NCBI RefSeq assembly: GCF_030052815.1
Contig: NC_079510.1
Coordinates: 41,138,853-41,202,852, forward strand
Source of the DNA: Hevea brasiliensis
Lineage: Eukaryota; Streptophyta; Magnoliopsida; Malpighiales; Euphorbiaceae
Direction of reading: 5' to 3'
Length of the DNA: 64,000 bases
Part shown: in pieces, positions 11,149 through 24,068 of the stretch
Layout of the letters: every line of letters begins with the position of its first letter
Numbering within the stretch: position 1 is the stretch's first letter
Translations under genes and position numbers: made by a program
Notes under the pieces: generated by a model
The model's input: the letters and a program-made list of their open reading frames with translations, nothing else
What the model was told of the DNA's origin: nothing
Database searches by the model: none

Positions 11149-14100
11149 TTATTCTCCTAAAGGTTGAGCCTCAGCCAAAAGCCTAACACGCTGGGTGAGA
11201 CGTCGCCTGCGATACATGCCAACCAATCGTAGGGCAAGAACAAGAGCAATAGCAGCATAATCAAACAATCTAACAATCCCTAGGCCTCCTGCACATCACC
11301 GGTGATCAAATCTGCCGGTTAAAAATAAAACCAGAAAAGGAAAAGCATGTATTCAAGCCACAAGTATCAGGTCAACCTATAGACTACAGACCCAGTGTTG
11401 CATCGCAGTTTTGGAACGAAAAAATTAGCTATTGCATTTTACAGAAATTTAAAAAAGTCTGAAACTTGTACAGGAAAATGATACAAAGTTATCCAATATA
11501 ATGCTACATACAGGGATAATCAGATCTATGAGTCATATGGGTCTCTTAATGGCAACTATCATTCATATAAACTTGCACTGCAATATTGTGGATTTGTGGT
11601 ACAACTAATAAGGCTCCCAAGAGGAACTTACCAGTTGGAATGAAGTTAAATGGAGTGGCAGCATATAAGACACTCAGTATCATCTGCAAGGTAAAAGACT
11701 ATTTGAGTAATAATAACAGTAGGTAAACCAGAGTATGCTCAATGACTACCACAAAATTAAGTAGTTTGCTTCTGGGTTACCATATTACAGATATTTCTGA
11801 AGAAAATTATCACAAAGTTTAATGTCAAAAATACTTATGACATCACATTGCATCCACAGATATTCATTTATCAGTTTCTGTGCCCACTAAATCAACTTTG
11901 TACATAAAATCAAAACCCTAGGTGATTACATTCCTATAGATTAGAAAACAGATGGGATGAGTAACTGACTTTAACAAACCACCAGTGGACCCTGATTGTC
12001 ACCTTTCTAAACATGCCTCTATTTCAGATTAAAGTCCTGTCAGGTTAGCACACTCATATAAGGACCCATAACACACATCAGCATTTACCCATCATTTGAC
12101 AAGGCCCTATTGTTCTGAGATAAATTTATAGACTCAAAGGATGACACATTCTCACAGCAGAGTTGTTGATACAAAGGCACACATTTTGACCAGACTGCCC
12201 ACCTTGTCAATGCAGAATTCTGCAGATTTCTAATTTCTTACTTGCTACAGCATTCCAATAGGTTCAAGCAAAGTTGCAAACCAATCAAAGATCCACAACT
12301 ATACTGAGCGTCATTCATTTCTACAAACTTGTCAGTTAGCTCAATCTTTTTCCCGCATGTCTGTTCAATCTGACACTTTGTGGAACTTAAACATGATAGA
12401 AGACTTCATACTAAAATATTAAAATGATGATCCTTTGATCTTATGTAATTTTATTATCTAACTTTCTATGATGATTTTCAAAAATTCAGAACCCTAAAAA
12501 TGGCATTAGAGGAAAACTGGCAAAAGTAATAGGCAAGAATCTACACTTATTACCATTTTGTTGAAAGATGATGAACTAGTGAACTTACAGCAAAAAGGCG
12601 CATTTCATGAAGGTAGGAACCAGGTCTATCGGGATCCATCATTTGTTGAAAAATTCTCTTAATGAATAATGGTGACTCTCGCACTTTCTGTCCAAATAAT
12701 TCACCACAGATCTTTTAGATAAGAATAACTATCTGTTAAAAGAATTTAAGAAAAATGCCTATAATTTATAAAACTGTTAAATGGCATGGTGAGTCTCAGA
12801 TAACAAACTCAAATAAATCAAGAAGAGATTAAGTATTTATATCCTTCAAGAAAAATTTAGAAAATTAATAAAAGACTGATCAACAAATATAAGGTATTCA
12901 TGTAGTGTATTGAAAAAAAGAAAAAGAAAAGATATTCATCTCGTATGTATCCATCCTTGCAAAAAGTCCAACATTTCACACAAGTAAATACACAAACTAG
13001 TACACAGTGCCCATACAATCCAAAATATTCACAACAGACCAAAAAAGTGACATTATTTTAAAAGATCAATGAAGTGCATTTACTGGGGGAAAAAGAAAAA
13101 GAATAGATCACTTAGCTTGCAAAGAAGGAAAATTACATATCTCCAAGCAGATTAACAAGCGGACCTACCTGAACAAGGCCAAGCGCACCTCCAACAAAAA
13201 GGCGGTTGTACCTATGAACATTGTCCAAAACTTTGGTAACTTCTTGTTCGTGCTGCCTGTGTAATGATGCCTCTGGTGTCAACTTGGTAATGCCAGAAGT
13301 GCACATGGGACACTTGCAAGGCTTAGATGCGGCAGAATAATTCCAATATTGCAGAATGCAACTGCCTGCACAAAGAGAAAACAACATTATTAGGATAACT
13401 AATGCTAAACCCATGCAAAAATACTTTGATTTCCGGTATATACATATACATATACATGGAGATAACAAGAGGTTGCATAATTCATGAAAAACCAGCAGTA
13501 AATGAGTTTAGCTAGATGAGCTTGTAACTCAATTGAACAAATGTGAGGCCTAAATACCATGAATAAACTGTTATTCTTAATTAATATTGAGGATAAAACA
13601 CGAAGTTAAGCCAGTAATGTATAATTATGGAAACTATAGATTTCTGAACAAAAAGAAAATCTCTTCTTCATCCCCATTTTCGTTACTGAAGAACTTCTTC
13701 CTCCTGTTCTCTTCCAGAGTTTCAAAACCAAAAATCAAAACAGGAGATTGAAAAAAAAAATTGAATTCAACAACCAGTAGCCAAATTTTTTCATTAAGCA
13801 TGGAATCAAGCAATGTTTTTCTGTTTTATTTTCTCACTACGCAAACAAAGCATCAAAGTTAAACCTCAATAAAAGCCAAATAAACAATTGCAGAAACCTT
13901 ATTAAATTAGATTAAAAAGGAATAACAGTAAGAAGAAGAAACGAACCGCAAAACCAGTGGCCGCAATTGGCTTTGCAAGGAACAGTGAAGGCACCGAAAC
14001 AGATGGGGCAACAATCATCGAGAGGAGGGCCGCCGATACGATCATCATCCCTAGGGTTTATCTGGATCTCCGCCTCTCTCTCTCCAGCACCACCTGCTTC

Positions 14101-14214
14101 ATCGATTACACCACTCACATCTCCCTCAGAAACGAGGGCGTTAGATTTGCGCATTGTCACGGTTCTCATCGTTTCCCTCATTCCCTGCGAGAAACGCGAT
14201 CTCCATCGTTCCAT
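11149..14214 (-). CDS. RNF170: RNF170-like RING E3 ubiquitin ligase with DUF1232, 5 exons, 251 aa
   Basis: Exons on the minus strand: 13947-14214, 13169-13365, 12589-12687, 11632-11683, 11149-11288. All are GT-AG and the frame is continuous to TAA. Residues 69-111 form a C3HC4 RING (Cys69/Cys72, Cys84/His86, Cys89/Cys92, Cys108/Cys111) that is interrupted by intron 1 after Cys89. The C-terminal third (LSVLYAATPFNFIPTG, then the hydrophobic LFDYAAIALVLALRLVG) matches the DUF1232 layout of RNF170, an ER-membrane E3 that in animals targets activated IP3 receptors. Plants lack those receptors, so the substrate here is unknown. The N-terminus is charged with no signal peptide. The upstream ATG at 14214 was chosen because it is the first in frame and lies just inside the gene's GC-richer 5' end. 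Confidence 0.93.
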
Positions 14215-14509
14215 TTTCAGTTCTCGAACGCCCGAGCAGTAAGAAATGGATTCAAGCCTAATGTTTCGGTCGAATTTGGAGAGAGTCGGACCGAAGCTAA
14301 ACCCAGACCCGACTTCTCTTTGTCTAATAATAATAATAATAATAAATATTAAAAAAAATTAAATTAAGTTTGATTATTAAAATCAAAACAATAAAATAAT
14401 TAATTATTATTGATTCATCAGTAAACAAATAGAATTAACGGTCAGAAATTCAACTCTGATTATTCTAATTTTATTTAAAATATTTAATTTAATTTTTTAA
14501 AATTTAACT

Positions 14510-14513
<4 letters not shown>

Positions 14514-14581
<68 letters not shown>
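14514..14581. repeat. (TA)n microsatellite
   Basis: About 33 uninterrupted TA units between the RING gene promoter and the phytocyanin cluster. Confidence 0.97.
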
Positions 14582-14584
<3 letters not shown>

Positions 14585-15014
14585 GAATAAAAACAAAGGC
14601 AGCAGACGCTTTGTCTAAAAGGACAAATAGGTGTGTGTGAGCATCACGTGAACATATTATACGCAAGTTTTTTCTCCTTATTCTCTCTCTACGGTTCGTA
14701 TACGATTTGGCTGTACGTGTTTAAGCAGAATTTCTTTTTATTATTTATAAATAGAAAATGAATTATGCTCTCGATTTGGAGATAAAATTTATTTTATCAA
14801 TTAAAAAATTTATTTTCATTTCTCTGTTACATTTTTCCCATACCTAATTTTTTTTTTTTGAAAAAGATATAACATTTTGAAGAATATGAGTTTGACTTAT
14901 AAGTAATTATATATAGAAAATAAAATTTGTTATTGAGTCAATATTTTAATGATTGAATGTATATTTTGTAGTGACAAAATCAAATTTAAAATTTCGACAG
15001 TGCCATGATTTTTA

Positions 15015-15054
<40 letters not shown>

Positions 15055-16447
15055 AAATAAAAATTTTTTTTTTTTTTAAAAAAATTATTAAGTTGGAGAA
15101 AAAAAATATGAGAAGAAAATAATAAATTTAATATAAGTATAAAAAATAATATATATGAATATAAAATAATTTTCTTTTTTCTTCGTTTTATATGTGTAAT
15201 CCATATGAGGAGCATTTAATGGGAAAATTAATTAATTCATCAAATTGACAAGTGGCTTCAAGGAGTTGAAGACATTAAATGCATTCTAAAGGAAGACCGG
15301 ACCAGCAGGATCCTTAGAATAAATAATTGCATTGGTTTGAGAGAAACTTCACCATTAATTTAGCCACTAACTAATATGGCTTCACTCTTCACGAGACATG
15401 TAATTATAGTAATTATAATTAAAGAATTAATTTTACATTATTTATTTATTTAATTTTCAATCTCATGGCTAGCGTGAACGAAAAGTCATACTTGGACTTT
15501 GATTACAATCATCTCTAAAGTGACATTTGATTTTATAATATTAAAATCATTAATTACTAAAATGAAAAACTATGAATTTAAATTAATTTTGATTAAATTA
15601 ATTTACCATAATGAGTATACACTAATTTAATATATAAATAGCACATGCGGATATAATAATAAATTATGTTTTAATATTAGAATTGCTTTTAAAATTTTAA
15701 ATATCATTTGAAGTTTAATAAATAAAAAATACAAATATAATTAAAAACATAGAGTTATAATTAAACTCACAATAAATCAATCAATATATTTTAATTAAAT
15801 ATACTATTTTCATTTACTTTTATTTATTATTTAAGATTTTTCATAGTATTTAAAAAAAAAAATTAGATCACTTAAATTATAATAAAATTCTTTATAATTT
15901 AAGTAAATTATTATTGATCTCAATTAATCAAAAGAGAAAAAGTGATACAATGAGTTAAAAAAACTATAAAAATAATTATTATTGTTAGCAGAGATAAAGA
16001 TAAAATTAAAAAAAATAAATTAATGCAATTTAATATTCTCAAAATGATAAAAAATTTTAGAAAAAAATAAATATTGAAAAATGATAGATAAAAATGAATG
16101 GAGGTAATATTAGAATAGATTTATATAAAAATACTATTCAATGCTTCATTTTTCATAATACATTGACTCACTCTTTTTAATATAAAATTTTTTTTTATCT
16201 ATACTCGATTTACCATGGATCTAAAATATAAGATTTATGGTGATATCCATATATTAAATACATGATTTCTACGTGCTTATGTTTTAAATTCATAACGTAT
16301 TAATCTAAGCAAAAATTTTCTAACGAGAAATAATTAAAATTAAAGAAGCACTATTTTTCAACGCCACAAATATTTTATAAAATTACATATGCATGTATAT
16401 GCAAGAATTTAAAAAAAAAAAAAAAAAAAAAAAACCCTTACCCACCC
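14582..16447. other. Intergenic AT-rich region
   Basis: No gene found. A poly-T run followed by poly-A and a second T-run (15019-15083) could form a small hairpin. A poly-A run of about 24 (16411-16434) lies just upstream of the first phytocyanin TATA box. Confidence 0.5.
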
Positions 16448-16455
16448 TATATAAA
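16448..16455 (+). promoter_or_regulatory. TATA box of phytocyanin copy 1
   Basis: TATATAAA lies 86 bp before the start codon. The following AACACCCCACTAATCCATCC is repeated almost unchanged after the TATA box of copy 2. Confidence 0.8.
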
Positions 16456-16540
16456 CACCCCACTAATCCATCCTCTCCACAGCAAATCAACTTTCTCTTG
16501 AGTTCAGAAAAATTTAGAGACTGGCAGAACTACTGAGGAG

Positions 16541-17099
16541 ATGGGTTTAACGTATACGCAACTGCTCATCCTTTTGCTCAGTGCATGTGCATCCATGCTT
16601 GGAGGAGGAGTAGTTACTGAAGCCAGGAAAGAACCTACTTGCACAGGTACTCCTACTCCTAGAACGATTACTGTTGGTGGCTCCATGCATTGGAACTTCG
16701 GCTTTAACTACACCGATTGGGCTTTCAAGGAGAATCCCTTCTACGTCTATGATACTCTAGGTAATCTCATGATCTTAAAAACGATTTCAGTTTCGCTTGA
16801 AAAAACTAAAGATTGGTTATTATGTATATGCAGTGTTCAAGTACGATCCACCAAGCGAGAAGAACATACATCCACACAGCGTCTACTTGTTTCCGGATAT
16901 GTGGAGTTGGATAAACTGTAACCTGACACAGGGCGTGAAGATTGCAAATGAGACCCAAGGGACTGGTAAGGGGTTCAGGTTTGTATTAAAGAAGTGGAAG
17001 CCTTACTACTTTGCCTGCGGTGCAAGCAATGGCTACCATTGCCGTTTCGGTGGGATGAAGTTCTTCGTGCTGCCACTTCGTAGTCGTCGGCACTACTGA
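16541..17099 (+). CDS. Phytocyanin (plastocyanin-like cupredoxin) copy 1, 2 exons, 161 aa
   Basis: Secreted small blue copper protein, expected to act in electron transfer in the apoplast. Exons are 16541-16760 and 16834-17099, joined in phase 1 across a 73-bp GT-AG intron at the classic phytocyanin position. The N-terminus has a hydrophobic signal peptide (about residues 1-28), then ITVGGS and the cupredoxin fold. All four type-1 copper ligands are present: His88 in HSVY, Cys135 in FACG, His142 in YHC and Met148 in GGMKF. The Met ligand is as in uclacyanins and plantacyanins, not the Gln of stellacyanins. Cys102 and Cys143 fit the conserved disulphide. There is no proline-rich tail or GPI signal, and the C-terminus is basic (RSRRHY). 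First of a head-to-tail array. The physiological role is unknown. Confidence 0.93.
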
Positions 17100-19562
17100 G
17101 ATCGAAAACACTATGCCAGGGAAGATGCATTGCATTGCATTGCTGCTTAGTTACAGGGGAAGAATAATTTATCAGAAATAAAAGGAATGGGAACTAATTA
17201 AACTACTTGTTGTTTGTAGTGTTCTATTGTTTGATCCATTTTGTCTAATTTGATGCTAAGCGGATGGAGGACGGAAAATAATTAAATAGCCTCAATTTCT
17301 ATGTTATATTTGTTTTTACCTTATAATGGGAATTTGTCTTGGTTAATTTATATATGCTATAAAATATATATGTTAAACATATAGACAATAGAAAAAGAGA
17401 GAAATATATTCGTAATTTCATTTTTAATGAAACAGAAATAAGAGAATTGAAAGAAATCACATATTTTTGAAAATTAATAAATTTTTATTACAAATAGCAA
17501 ATAATATATATATATATATATTATTCACAAGAAATTTATTTAAAAAATATTAATTAGTGATCTAAGAATTGTGATAATTAATAATGAGTTATTCTATTAA
17601 TATACCACTCCTCCGTCATATTTATCTGTCACATTGAATATTTCTTTTATCTATAATTATTTGTGTATTTAGAAAATCAAATACTATTAACTATTTTTCT
17701 TAATTTTACTTTTTATTTTTATTAAATATAATAAATATTTATATAAGTAATTATATGAAATAAAAAAATAATTTAATTAATTATTAATATATTTTTTATA
17801 TTATTTAATTATTTAATTTAAAATTTAAATAAAATAGATAAAAATAGATAGGGAAAGAAACAAATATATTAAATATAATACAAATTGATCCATTAACCTA
17901 GATAGTGGGTCTCTACTGTCTCTAAATAAGAGTTTGCATGGGAAATAGAGCACCAAAGCACGTGCAGTGGTTGAAACTTAACACGCTTTTGGGGGGCATG
18001 CAGATTAGCAAGGCCTTAGAGGGATTAAATAGATTTATCAAAGCTTATGTGATTATTGAATTATTTTTGTAAGAGATTAAAAAAGGTTTTTGCCTATATA
18101 TAATTAGATAAGCTTTAAAATTTTTATACTATTTAAAATTATTTTATTTTAATACTTTTTAAAAAGATTATATTTCTTATTTTTTATGTTTACAAATAAC
18201 ATAGTTTTTTTTCATTTTTTATTAGAAAAATATTTTTTTTGACTAATTGATTTTACTATATATTTGAAATATTAAAAAAATAAATATAATTTTTCTATAA
18301 AAATAATATTTTTCAAGAAACAAATGGCCCTAGACTTTGCGAACATTGCCATCATTATTATGTCAAGCAGACGTATATAAACCTGCTTAGAGGTTTATGG
18401 TTCCAACGCCATTAGTCAAAACCGCAGTACTTTCTTGATTTTTCACTTAGCATTGACTTGGTTAATTAAATGGTACACATTTTTACACTATAAAAGTAAT
18501 AATATAATTGGTTGACCCTCTTAAATGTTTGAGAGAAGGTCCTCATCACGTCAATTTCTCTACCAAACTGAATAATCCAATTTCCACTGCCCAACTAATG
18601 GAGAAATTTTTAGAGTAATGTGTTTAATATGGGAAATTCTTGTTTTATAAATTTAAAACATAATATTGCCTAGGTGTAGCTGGGTTATTTGTTTGGGATT
18701 GCTTTGTTTCATGGTGACAATTTTCCCCTTTTTATCATGCCACATCTCATATGAGTTTTGTGGGTGGTAATAATTCAATAAATTTTTTGCTTATAAAAAA
18801 ATATAAATATTTAAAATTTATTTATTTAATAAGTAAATTTCATTATATATATATATATATAAATTGAGTTTATCGTGTGTTACCTAAATCTCTCATATTT
18901 TCTGAGACTACATTTTCGATTCTTTATATTAAGCGCGATATATTTATATATCGATCTATAAAAAATAAAAGTAATATAAAAAAATGATTGCTTTAATTAA
19001 ATAGAATACTTAAAAATATATATTATTTTAATTGTTAGCATATAAAATAGGCTTCATCATAATAAATTAAAAAATTAAATTAAGATGAATTAAAGTTATT
19101 TAAATTTTTTACTTTTTATTATTTGAATTTTAAAAAATAATTATTTTAAATTACATATTTTTCTTGTATAATATATTGACTAAGTTTACCTTACCATAAC
19201 ACGAATCCTAGAAATTGGCGTATCCTATATTCATGCCTGTACTATGTGTCATGGTGACATCTCTAGATAAGAAAATCCAATTAACATAGGTTGGAAATCT
19301 AAGTTTCACATTAAGAATAAATAAAAATTAATGAATAGATATAACACGTTGACTTAACTAATTATTTTGATATGTAAAATAATTTAATAATTTATATAAG
19401 TACAAATTACAATGAATTAAATTGTAATTTAATCAACAATCTCCAAATTTACAAATATAATAATTTGAGAGGGGTGAGGGGTAGGATATATACTCTCATA
19501 CTGTATAGAAATTAAAGCCTACCTTCTGGCAGTTTTGCACTGCTCTCTTCCTCTTCCTCCTC
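17100..19562. other. Intergenic region between phytocyanin copies 1 and 2
   Basis: The 3' UTR of copy 1 is followed by AT-rich sequence with short TA repeats (17507-17521, 18845-18861). No ORF or recognisable repeat was found. Confidence 0.5.
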
Positions 19563-19570
19563 TATATAAA
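19563..19570 (+). promoter_or_regulatory. TATA box of phytocyanin copy 2
   Basis: TATATAAA about 94 bp before the start codon, followed by CAACCCCATTAATCCATTC as in copy 1. Confidence 0.8.
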
Positions 19571-19663
19571 CAACCCCATTAATCCATTCTCTTCACAACC
19601 CATCAAAATTGCAACTCTCTCGAGTTTCACATGCCTTTAGTTTCTTGACTTAAGGATCTAAAT

Positions 19664-20233
19664 ATGGCTTTAACCTACACCCAATTTCTCATGCTTTTGC
19701 TTATTGCATACATGCTTCTTGGAGTTACAGTGGCCAGCAAAGGCTTCAACTATGGCTCTCCTCAAACTACTTATTCAGATACTCCTAACAGGATCATTGT
19801 TGGTGGCTCTGCATATTGGAGCTTCGGCTTTAACTACTCCGTTTGGGCTTTCAAGAACGGCCCTTTCTACGTCAATGATACTCTAGGTATGTAGCGAATG
19901 TCACTATTATCATACGAACTGAACATCAGATTGATTTTTATTCTAACATGCAAGAAAATTTTTTCAGTGTTCAAGTATGATCTGCCAAGCGAGAACAACA
20001 CATATCCTCACAACGTCTACTTGGTACCAGACATGCGAAGTTTCTTGACATGTAACCTTTCCAAGGGTGTGAAGATTGCGAATGAGTCTCAAGGAGCCGG
20101 TGAGGGTTTCGAGTTCGTGTTAAACAAGTGGAGGCCTTACTATTTTGCCTGTGGTGCAAGCGATGGCTACCATTGCAATGTCGGCGGGATGAAGTTCTTT
20201 GTTCTGCCACTGCTTCGTCGTTGGCACTACTAA
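19664..20233 (+). CDS. Phytocyanin copy 2, 2 exons, 162 aa
   Basis: Exons are 19664-19886 and 19968-20233, GT-AG, phase 1, with the same intron position as copy 1. It has a signal peptide (residues 1-25) and a variable linker with no homology to copy 1, then the cupredoxin domain from RIIVGGS. Copper ligands are His89, Cys136, His143 and Met149. The disulphide pair is Cys103/Cys144. N-glycosylation sequons occur at NYS, NDT and NES. The C-terminus is LLRRWHY. The coding sequence is intact. Confidence 0.93.
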
Positions 20234-22679
20234 TCGGAAAACAATAAGCCGGCCAGGGAAGATGCATTGCTGCTTATAGGGGGCATTTCATGTTTGTCTG
20301 TCGTCGCCATTTTTTTCCCTTTTTTTTTTTTTCTGACATTAGCAAGAATAATTTATCAAAAATAAAAAGAAGTTGGGGATAAACTTCTTGTTGTTTGTAT
20401 CATTGTTTTGGTTCAAGCATTTTGCGTTTGAGGTTAGCCGACGGAGAAGAGGCTAGCTAGCTAGGAATTTCATATAATGTTTACTTGCATGTACACATAT
20501 ATGCCTCCATTTTTATTTTTACCCTGTAATGATTTTTTTTTTATTCATTTGTCTGAAAATTAAAATTTAATTCAATGGATTTATTTTTATCGATTCTTAT
20601 ATTTACTATAAAAAAATTTAATTATTTTTAATTAAAAAAATTCATTTCAAAAGAAAAAAAAAATAAAAAATGATTGTGTAATACAATTGAATTCTTTTTT
20701 TTTTTTAATAATTTATTACGAAAAAAGGCATTAAGAAATATCATAAAATCAATAAATAAAGATTTACATATACAGTATATACGTTGGATGAACATCAAAT
20801 TATTATTTAAATTATTTTTAAATAATTTTATCTTATCAATAGATTAAGAATTTATAATTCAAATGAATAAACTTCAGTTTAGTTTAATAATGTTATTGTT
20901 GTTCAATTTTCAACCGTAAAATCTCAAATTAAAGTATAGTAAAACCCAATTATATATATAAAAAAGAATTTATAATCCAACATTGTCATTCTAAAGCAAA
21001 ATAAATACAATAAATCTCTCACCTAAAAAGGATAAAATAATATTGCGTTATTGCAAAAAAAATACACCCTTTTGTAAATTAATGAATTTTTATTGCAAAT
21101 AGGCAAATGAGATTATCTATGTATAATTTATCTAATAAAATGTTTTTAATATTTCTGTTCACACAAAATTTATTTGTAAAATTATTTTATGTGCCTTATT
21201 GAAAAAATTGTGTTCGACCTAATCATTTTGATTATGCAACTTGAATCAATATTTAACCTGACAATCAATTAATTTTTAAAGTTAGAGAAAATTTCTCGAT
21301 TTCATTTTTTTTTATCTATTAGCTATAAAATCTATTACAATTTTTTTTTAATCAAACAAACAGAAAATGCATTAATCATTAAGTTCAGTAGCCATCAACT
21401 CTTTAAAAGATTATTGTAAATTAATTTTATGAGTTAATTATAATATTTTAGTGATTGAGCTCTGAGAATGAGTGGCGAATATGAACTTGGCCATCATCAT
21501 GGTGTCATGAAGACGTATTCTTCTTATATTCAAGGCACAATAAATAATCCGCTTTTTATTTTTAAAGACCTGTTTCAGTTAAATTTGCAGTACTCATTGA
21601 TTTTGAGGCAAAATTGGCATTGTTTTGTCAAATTTAGAGACTAAAAAGATGTATATCATTGGTTGACCCTAATTGATTAACGGAAACTTTAATTTGTCAC
21701 CAACCCATTGCACATTTACACGCCCACTAACGCATTCCTGTTGACTCATCCAATTTTTGGTGCTTTCCCCTCTTCGTTTAAACCAAACCACAAGTTATTC
21801 CTTGACTCTTCAGGCGTATTGTGTAATTAATAATGAATGAAGTGAAGAACGTAATGAAGTGGAGGACTTACCAATGAAATGATTCACATTAATAATATAT
21901 AAATATATTAATAGGAAATTGGAGGGATGGTGTTTATTAAGTGAGTGATATAACTTTAATTATTGAACTAAATTAAGTTATGCGAAACACTATATTTTTA
22001 ATTAATTTTAATTTATTTCATCTTTAAATGTATGAAAAATAAAAGTTTTAGAATTTGAATATACTCCAATTGATTTATAAGTCTTTAATTTATCATATGT
22101 AATGTCATATAAATATAAATGATTACATAGCATGAAAATAAAATCGAGAATTATGAAAATTCTTGTTTAGACTTAATTTATCATTAATTAACGCAAATAA
22201 GTGGGACTCACTATATTATGTATATATTAAATCCATAATGAATCGAGTTTAGACAAAAAATTCAACCCTAAATTCTCATAATTTTAATGCCTCAATTTTA
22301 ATTAATTTTATTACTAAATCAAAGTTTTAATTTTTCTAATAAATTATTTTTATGAGTTGATCCTATATGTTGTGTGAGTGAACTTCTAAACAATATTATC
22401 ATGTTTTAAGAAATTTATCTTATAAAACTTTTTTTAGTAGGGTGATTGGAAGATTAAGTACTCGAATATGACTCTATTAAGTGAGTAATATATATTTAGC
22501 TATTAAAATAAGTCAAGTTATGCATAAAAATATTAATTTAATATAAAATGAGATATCCTTAATTTTTCTGAAAAAAAAAAGTAATAAAATAAATTCCAGG
22601 AAAAAGGGGCAAATTTGGCAGTTTTCCACGTTGTCTTTCTTTCCCTTCGTATAGCTAGCTAACAACCCCTCTCCCTCCC
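20234..22679. other. Intergenic region between phytocyanin copies 2 and 3
   Basis: The 3' UTR of copy 2, then AT-rich sequence without coding signal. The block 22560-22679 is the proximal promoter of copy 3 and includes C/T-rich sequence before the TATA box. Confidence 0.5.
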
Positions 22680-22687
22680 TATATAAA
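22680..22687 (+). promoter_or_regulatory. TATA box of phytocyanin copy 3
   Basis: TATATAAA followed by CACCCCATAAGC, 102 bp before the start codon. The same TATA-plus-C-block context occurs in copies 1 and 2. Confidence 0.8.
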
Positions 22688-22788
22688 CACCCCATAAGCT
22701 TATTCTCTCATCAAGCACATGCAAACATTCCTACCTTTTCTTCCCTCAAGCTTTTCACATCTACACAGCAAACCTTTATTTTCAGGAT

Positions 22789-23405
22789 ATGGATCCAAAG
22801 TACACACAGGCACTCGTACTTGTGCTCTTTGCTTCCATATTGGGAGTTAGCAATAGCTATCTCAACAAGGATTGGCAGTACAGTGACTGGGGTTCCAAAC
22901 GTGGCTCCCATAGACCTGGCTATACTGCTACTCCTAACAAGATCATCGTCGGTGGCTCCGCCAACTGGACCTTCGGCTTTAACTATTCTGTTTGGGCTTT
23001 CAAGAGCGGCCCCTTCTACGTAAATGACACCCTAGGTATATGCTGGAAACTCGATCAGATCCATTCTTTTTCTTTTAATATTATTGGCCTGCATGATAGA
23101 AACTGGGGTTGATTATTATAACGTTAATGATTTATGCAGTGTTCAAGTATGATCCGCCAAGCGAGAAGAACATACATCCTCACAGCGTCTACTTGTTACC
23201 AGACATGTGGAGTTTCATAAATTGTAACCTGACAAGGGGTGTAAAGATTGCGAATGAGACACAGGGAGCCGGTGAGGGTTTCCGGTTTGTATTAAAGAAC
23301 TGGAAGCCTTACTACTTTGCCTGTGGTGCAAGCGATGGCTACCATTGCAATGTTGGCCGGATGAAGTTCTTTGTTATGCCATATCTTCGTCGTTGGCATT
23401 ATTGA
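22789..23405 (+). CDS. Phytocyanin copy 3, 2 exons, 170 aa
   Basis: Exons are 22789-23035 and 23140-23405, GT-AG, phase 1. It has a signal peptide (about residues 1-23), then a longer linker (residues 24-50, rich in Trp, Tyr, Ser and Gly) than copies 1 and 2. The cupredoxin domain follows from KIIVGGS. Copper ligands are His97, Cys144, His151 and Met157, and the disulphide pair is Cys111/Cys152. One change near the copper site is Gly-Arg-Met where copies 1 and 2 have Gly-Gly-Met. The 5' UTR and coding region are closely similar to the pseudogene copy downstream, so that pair is the youngest duplication of the array. Confidence 0.93.
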
Positions 23406-23957
23406 TAGATAGTGGAAATTTAACAGTCCAGGGAAGACGCATTGGTGCTTGATTACAGCGTTTGTTACCATACAATAAGACTAGTTAATTGTTATAGTTT
23501 TATTAATTTGTGATGAGCATTTTGTCTTCGATATTAGCTGTTGGATATCAGCTAGAGAAAAGACATTATGTCACGGAATACTGAAATTATAATAATTTCC
23601 TTTTTGTAAGTTTTCAATGTTAAGGTGATGATTTTAATATCTTTAATCGAATTGCAAATATAAACTTAATATATTATATAAAAAACAGATTTATAACATT
23701 TTCAATAAAAATTATATATATATATATAGATCAACTGTGATGGAATAATCAACCACTTTTGGAATTTGATCATCTGAATGAATTTTCGTCAATGACGCAA
23801 TTTAGAGTTAGTTAAAATCACACTAATTAACATTTACTTTGCAGCTTCAGCATCTCAACTACCAGATGATAGAATATGTTCTATGTGGTCCCCATAAGTC
23901 AATATGTATAAGTAGGCAGACTAATTCTTACATACACTCAGTTGTATACTCCATGCC

Positions 23958-23965
23958 TATTTAAA
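23958..23965 (+). promoter_or_regulatory. Altered TATA-like box of phytocyanin pseudogene
   Basis: TATTTAAACACC stands where copies 1-3 have TATATAAACAMC. This single-base change in the TATA box is consistent with loss of expression. Confidence 0.5.
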
Positions 23966-24068
23966 CACCTCATTAACTCTCATCAAAAACATCCAATGAT
24001 CCTGACATGGCTACCATTTCTTCCCTCAAGCTTTTCACATCTACACAGCAGACTTTTATTTTCAGGAT

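Noticed and set aside
14514..14581. Possible CRISPR-like or regulatory repeat
   Set aside because: A pure dinucleotide microsatellite, as are 25783-25845 and 32298-32348. There are no CRISPR arrays in this plant sequence.
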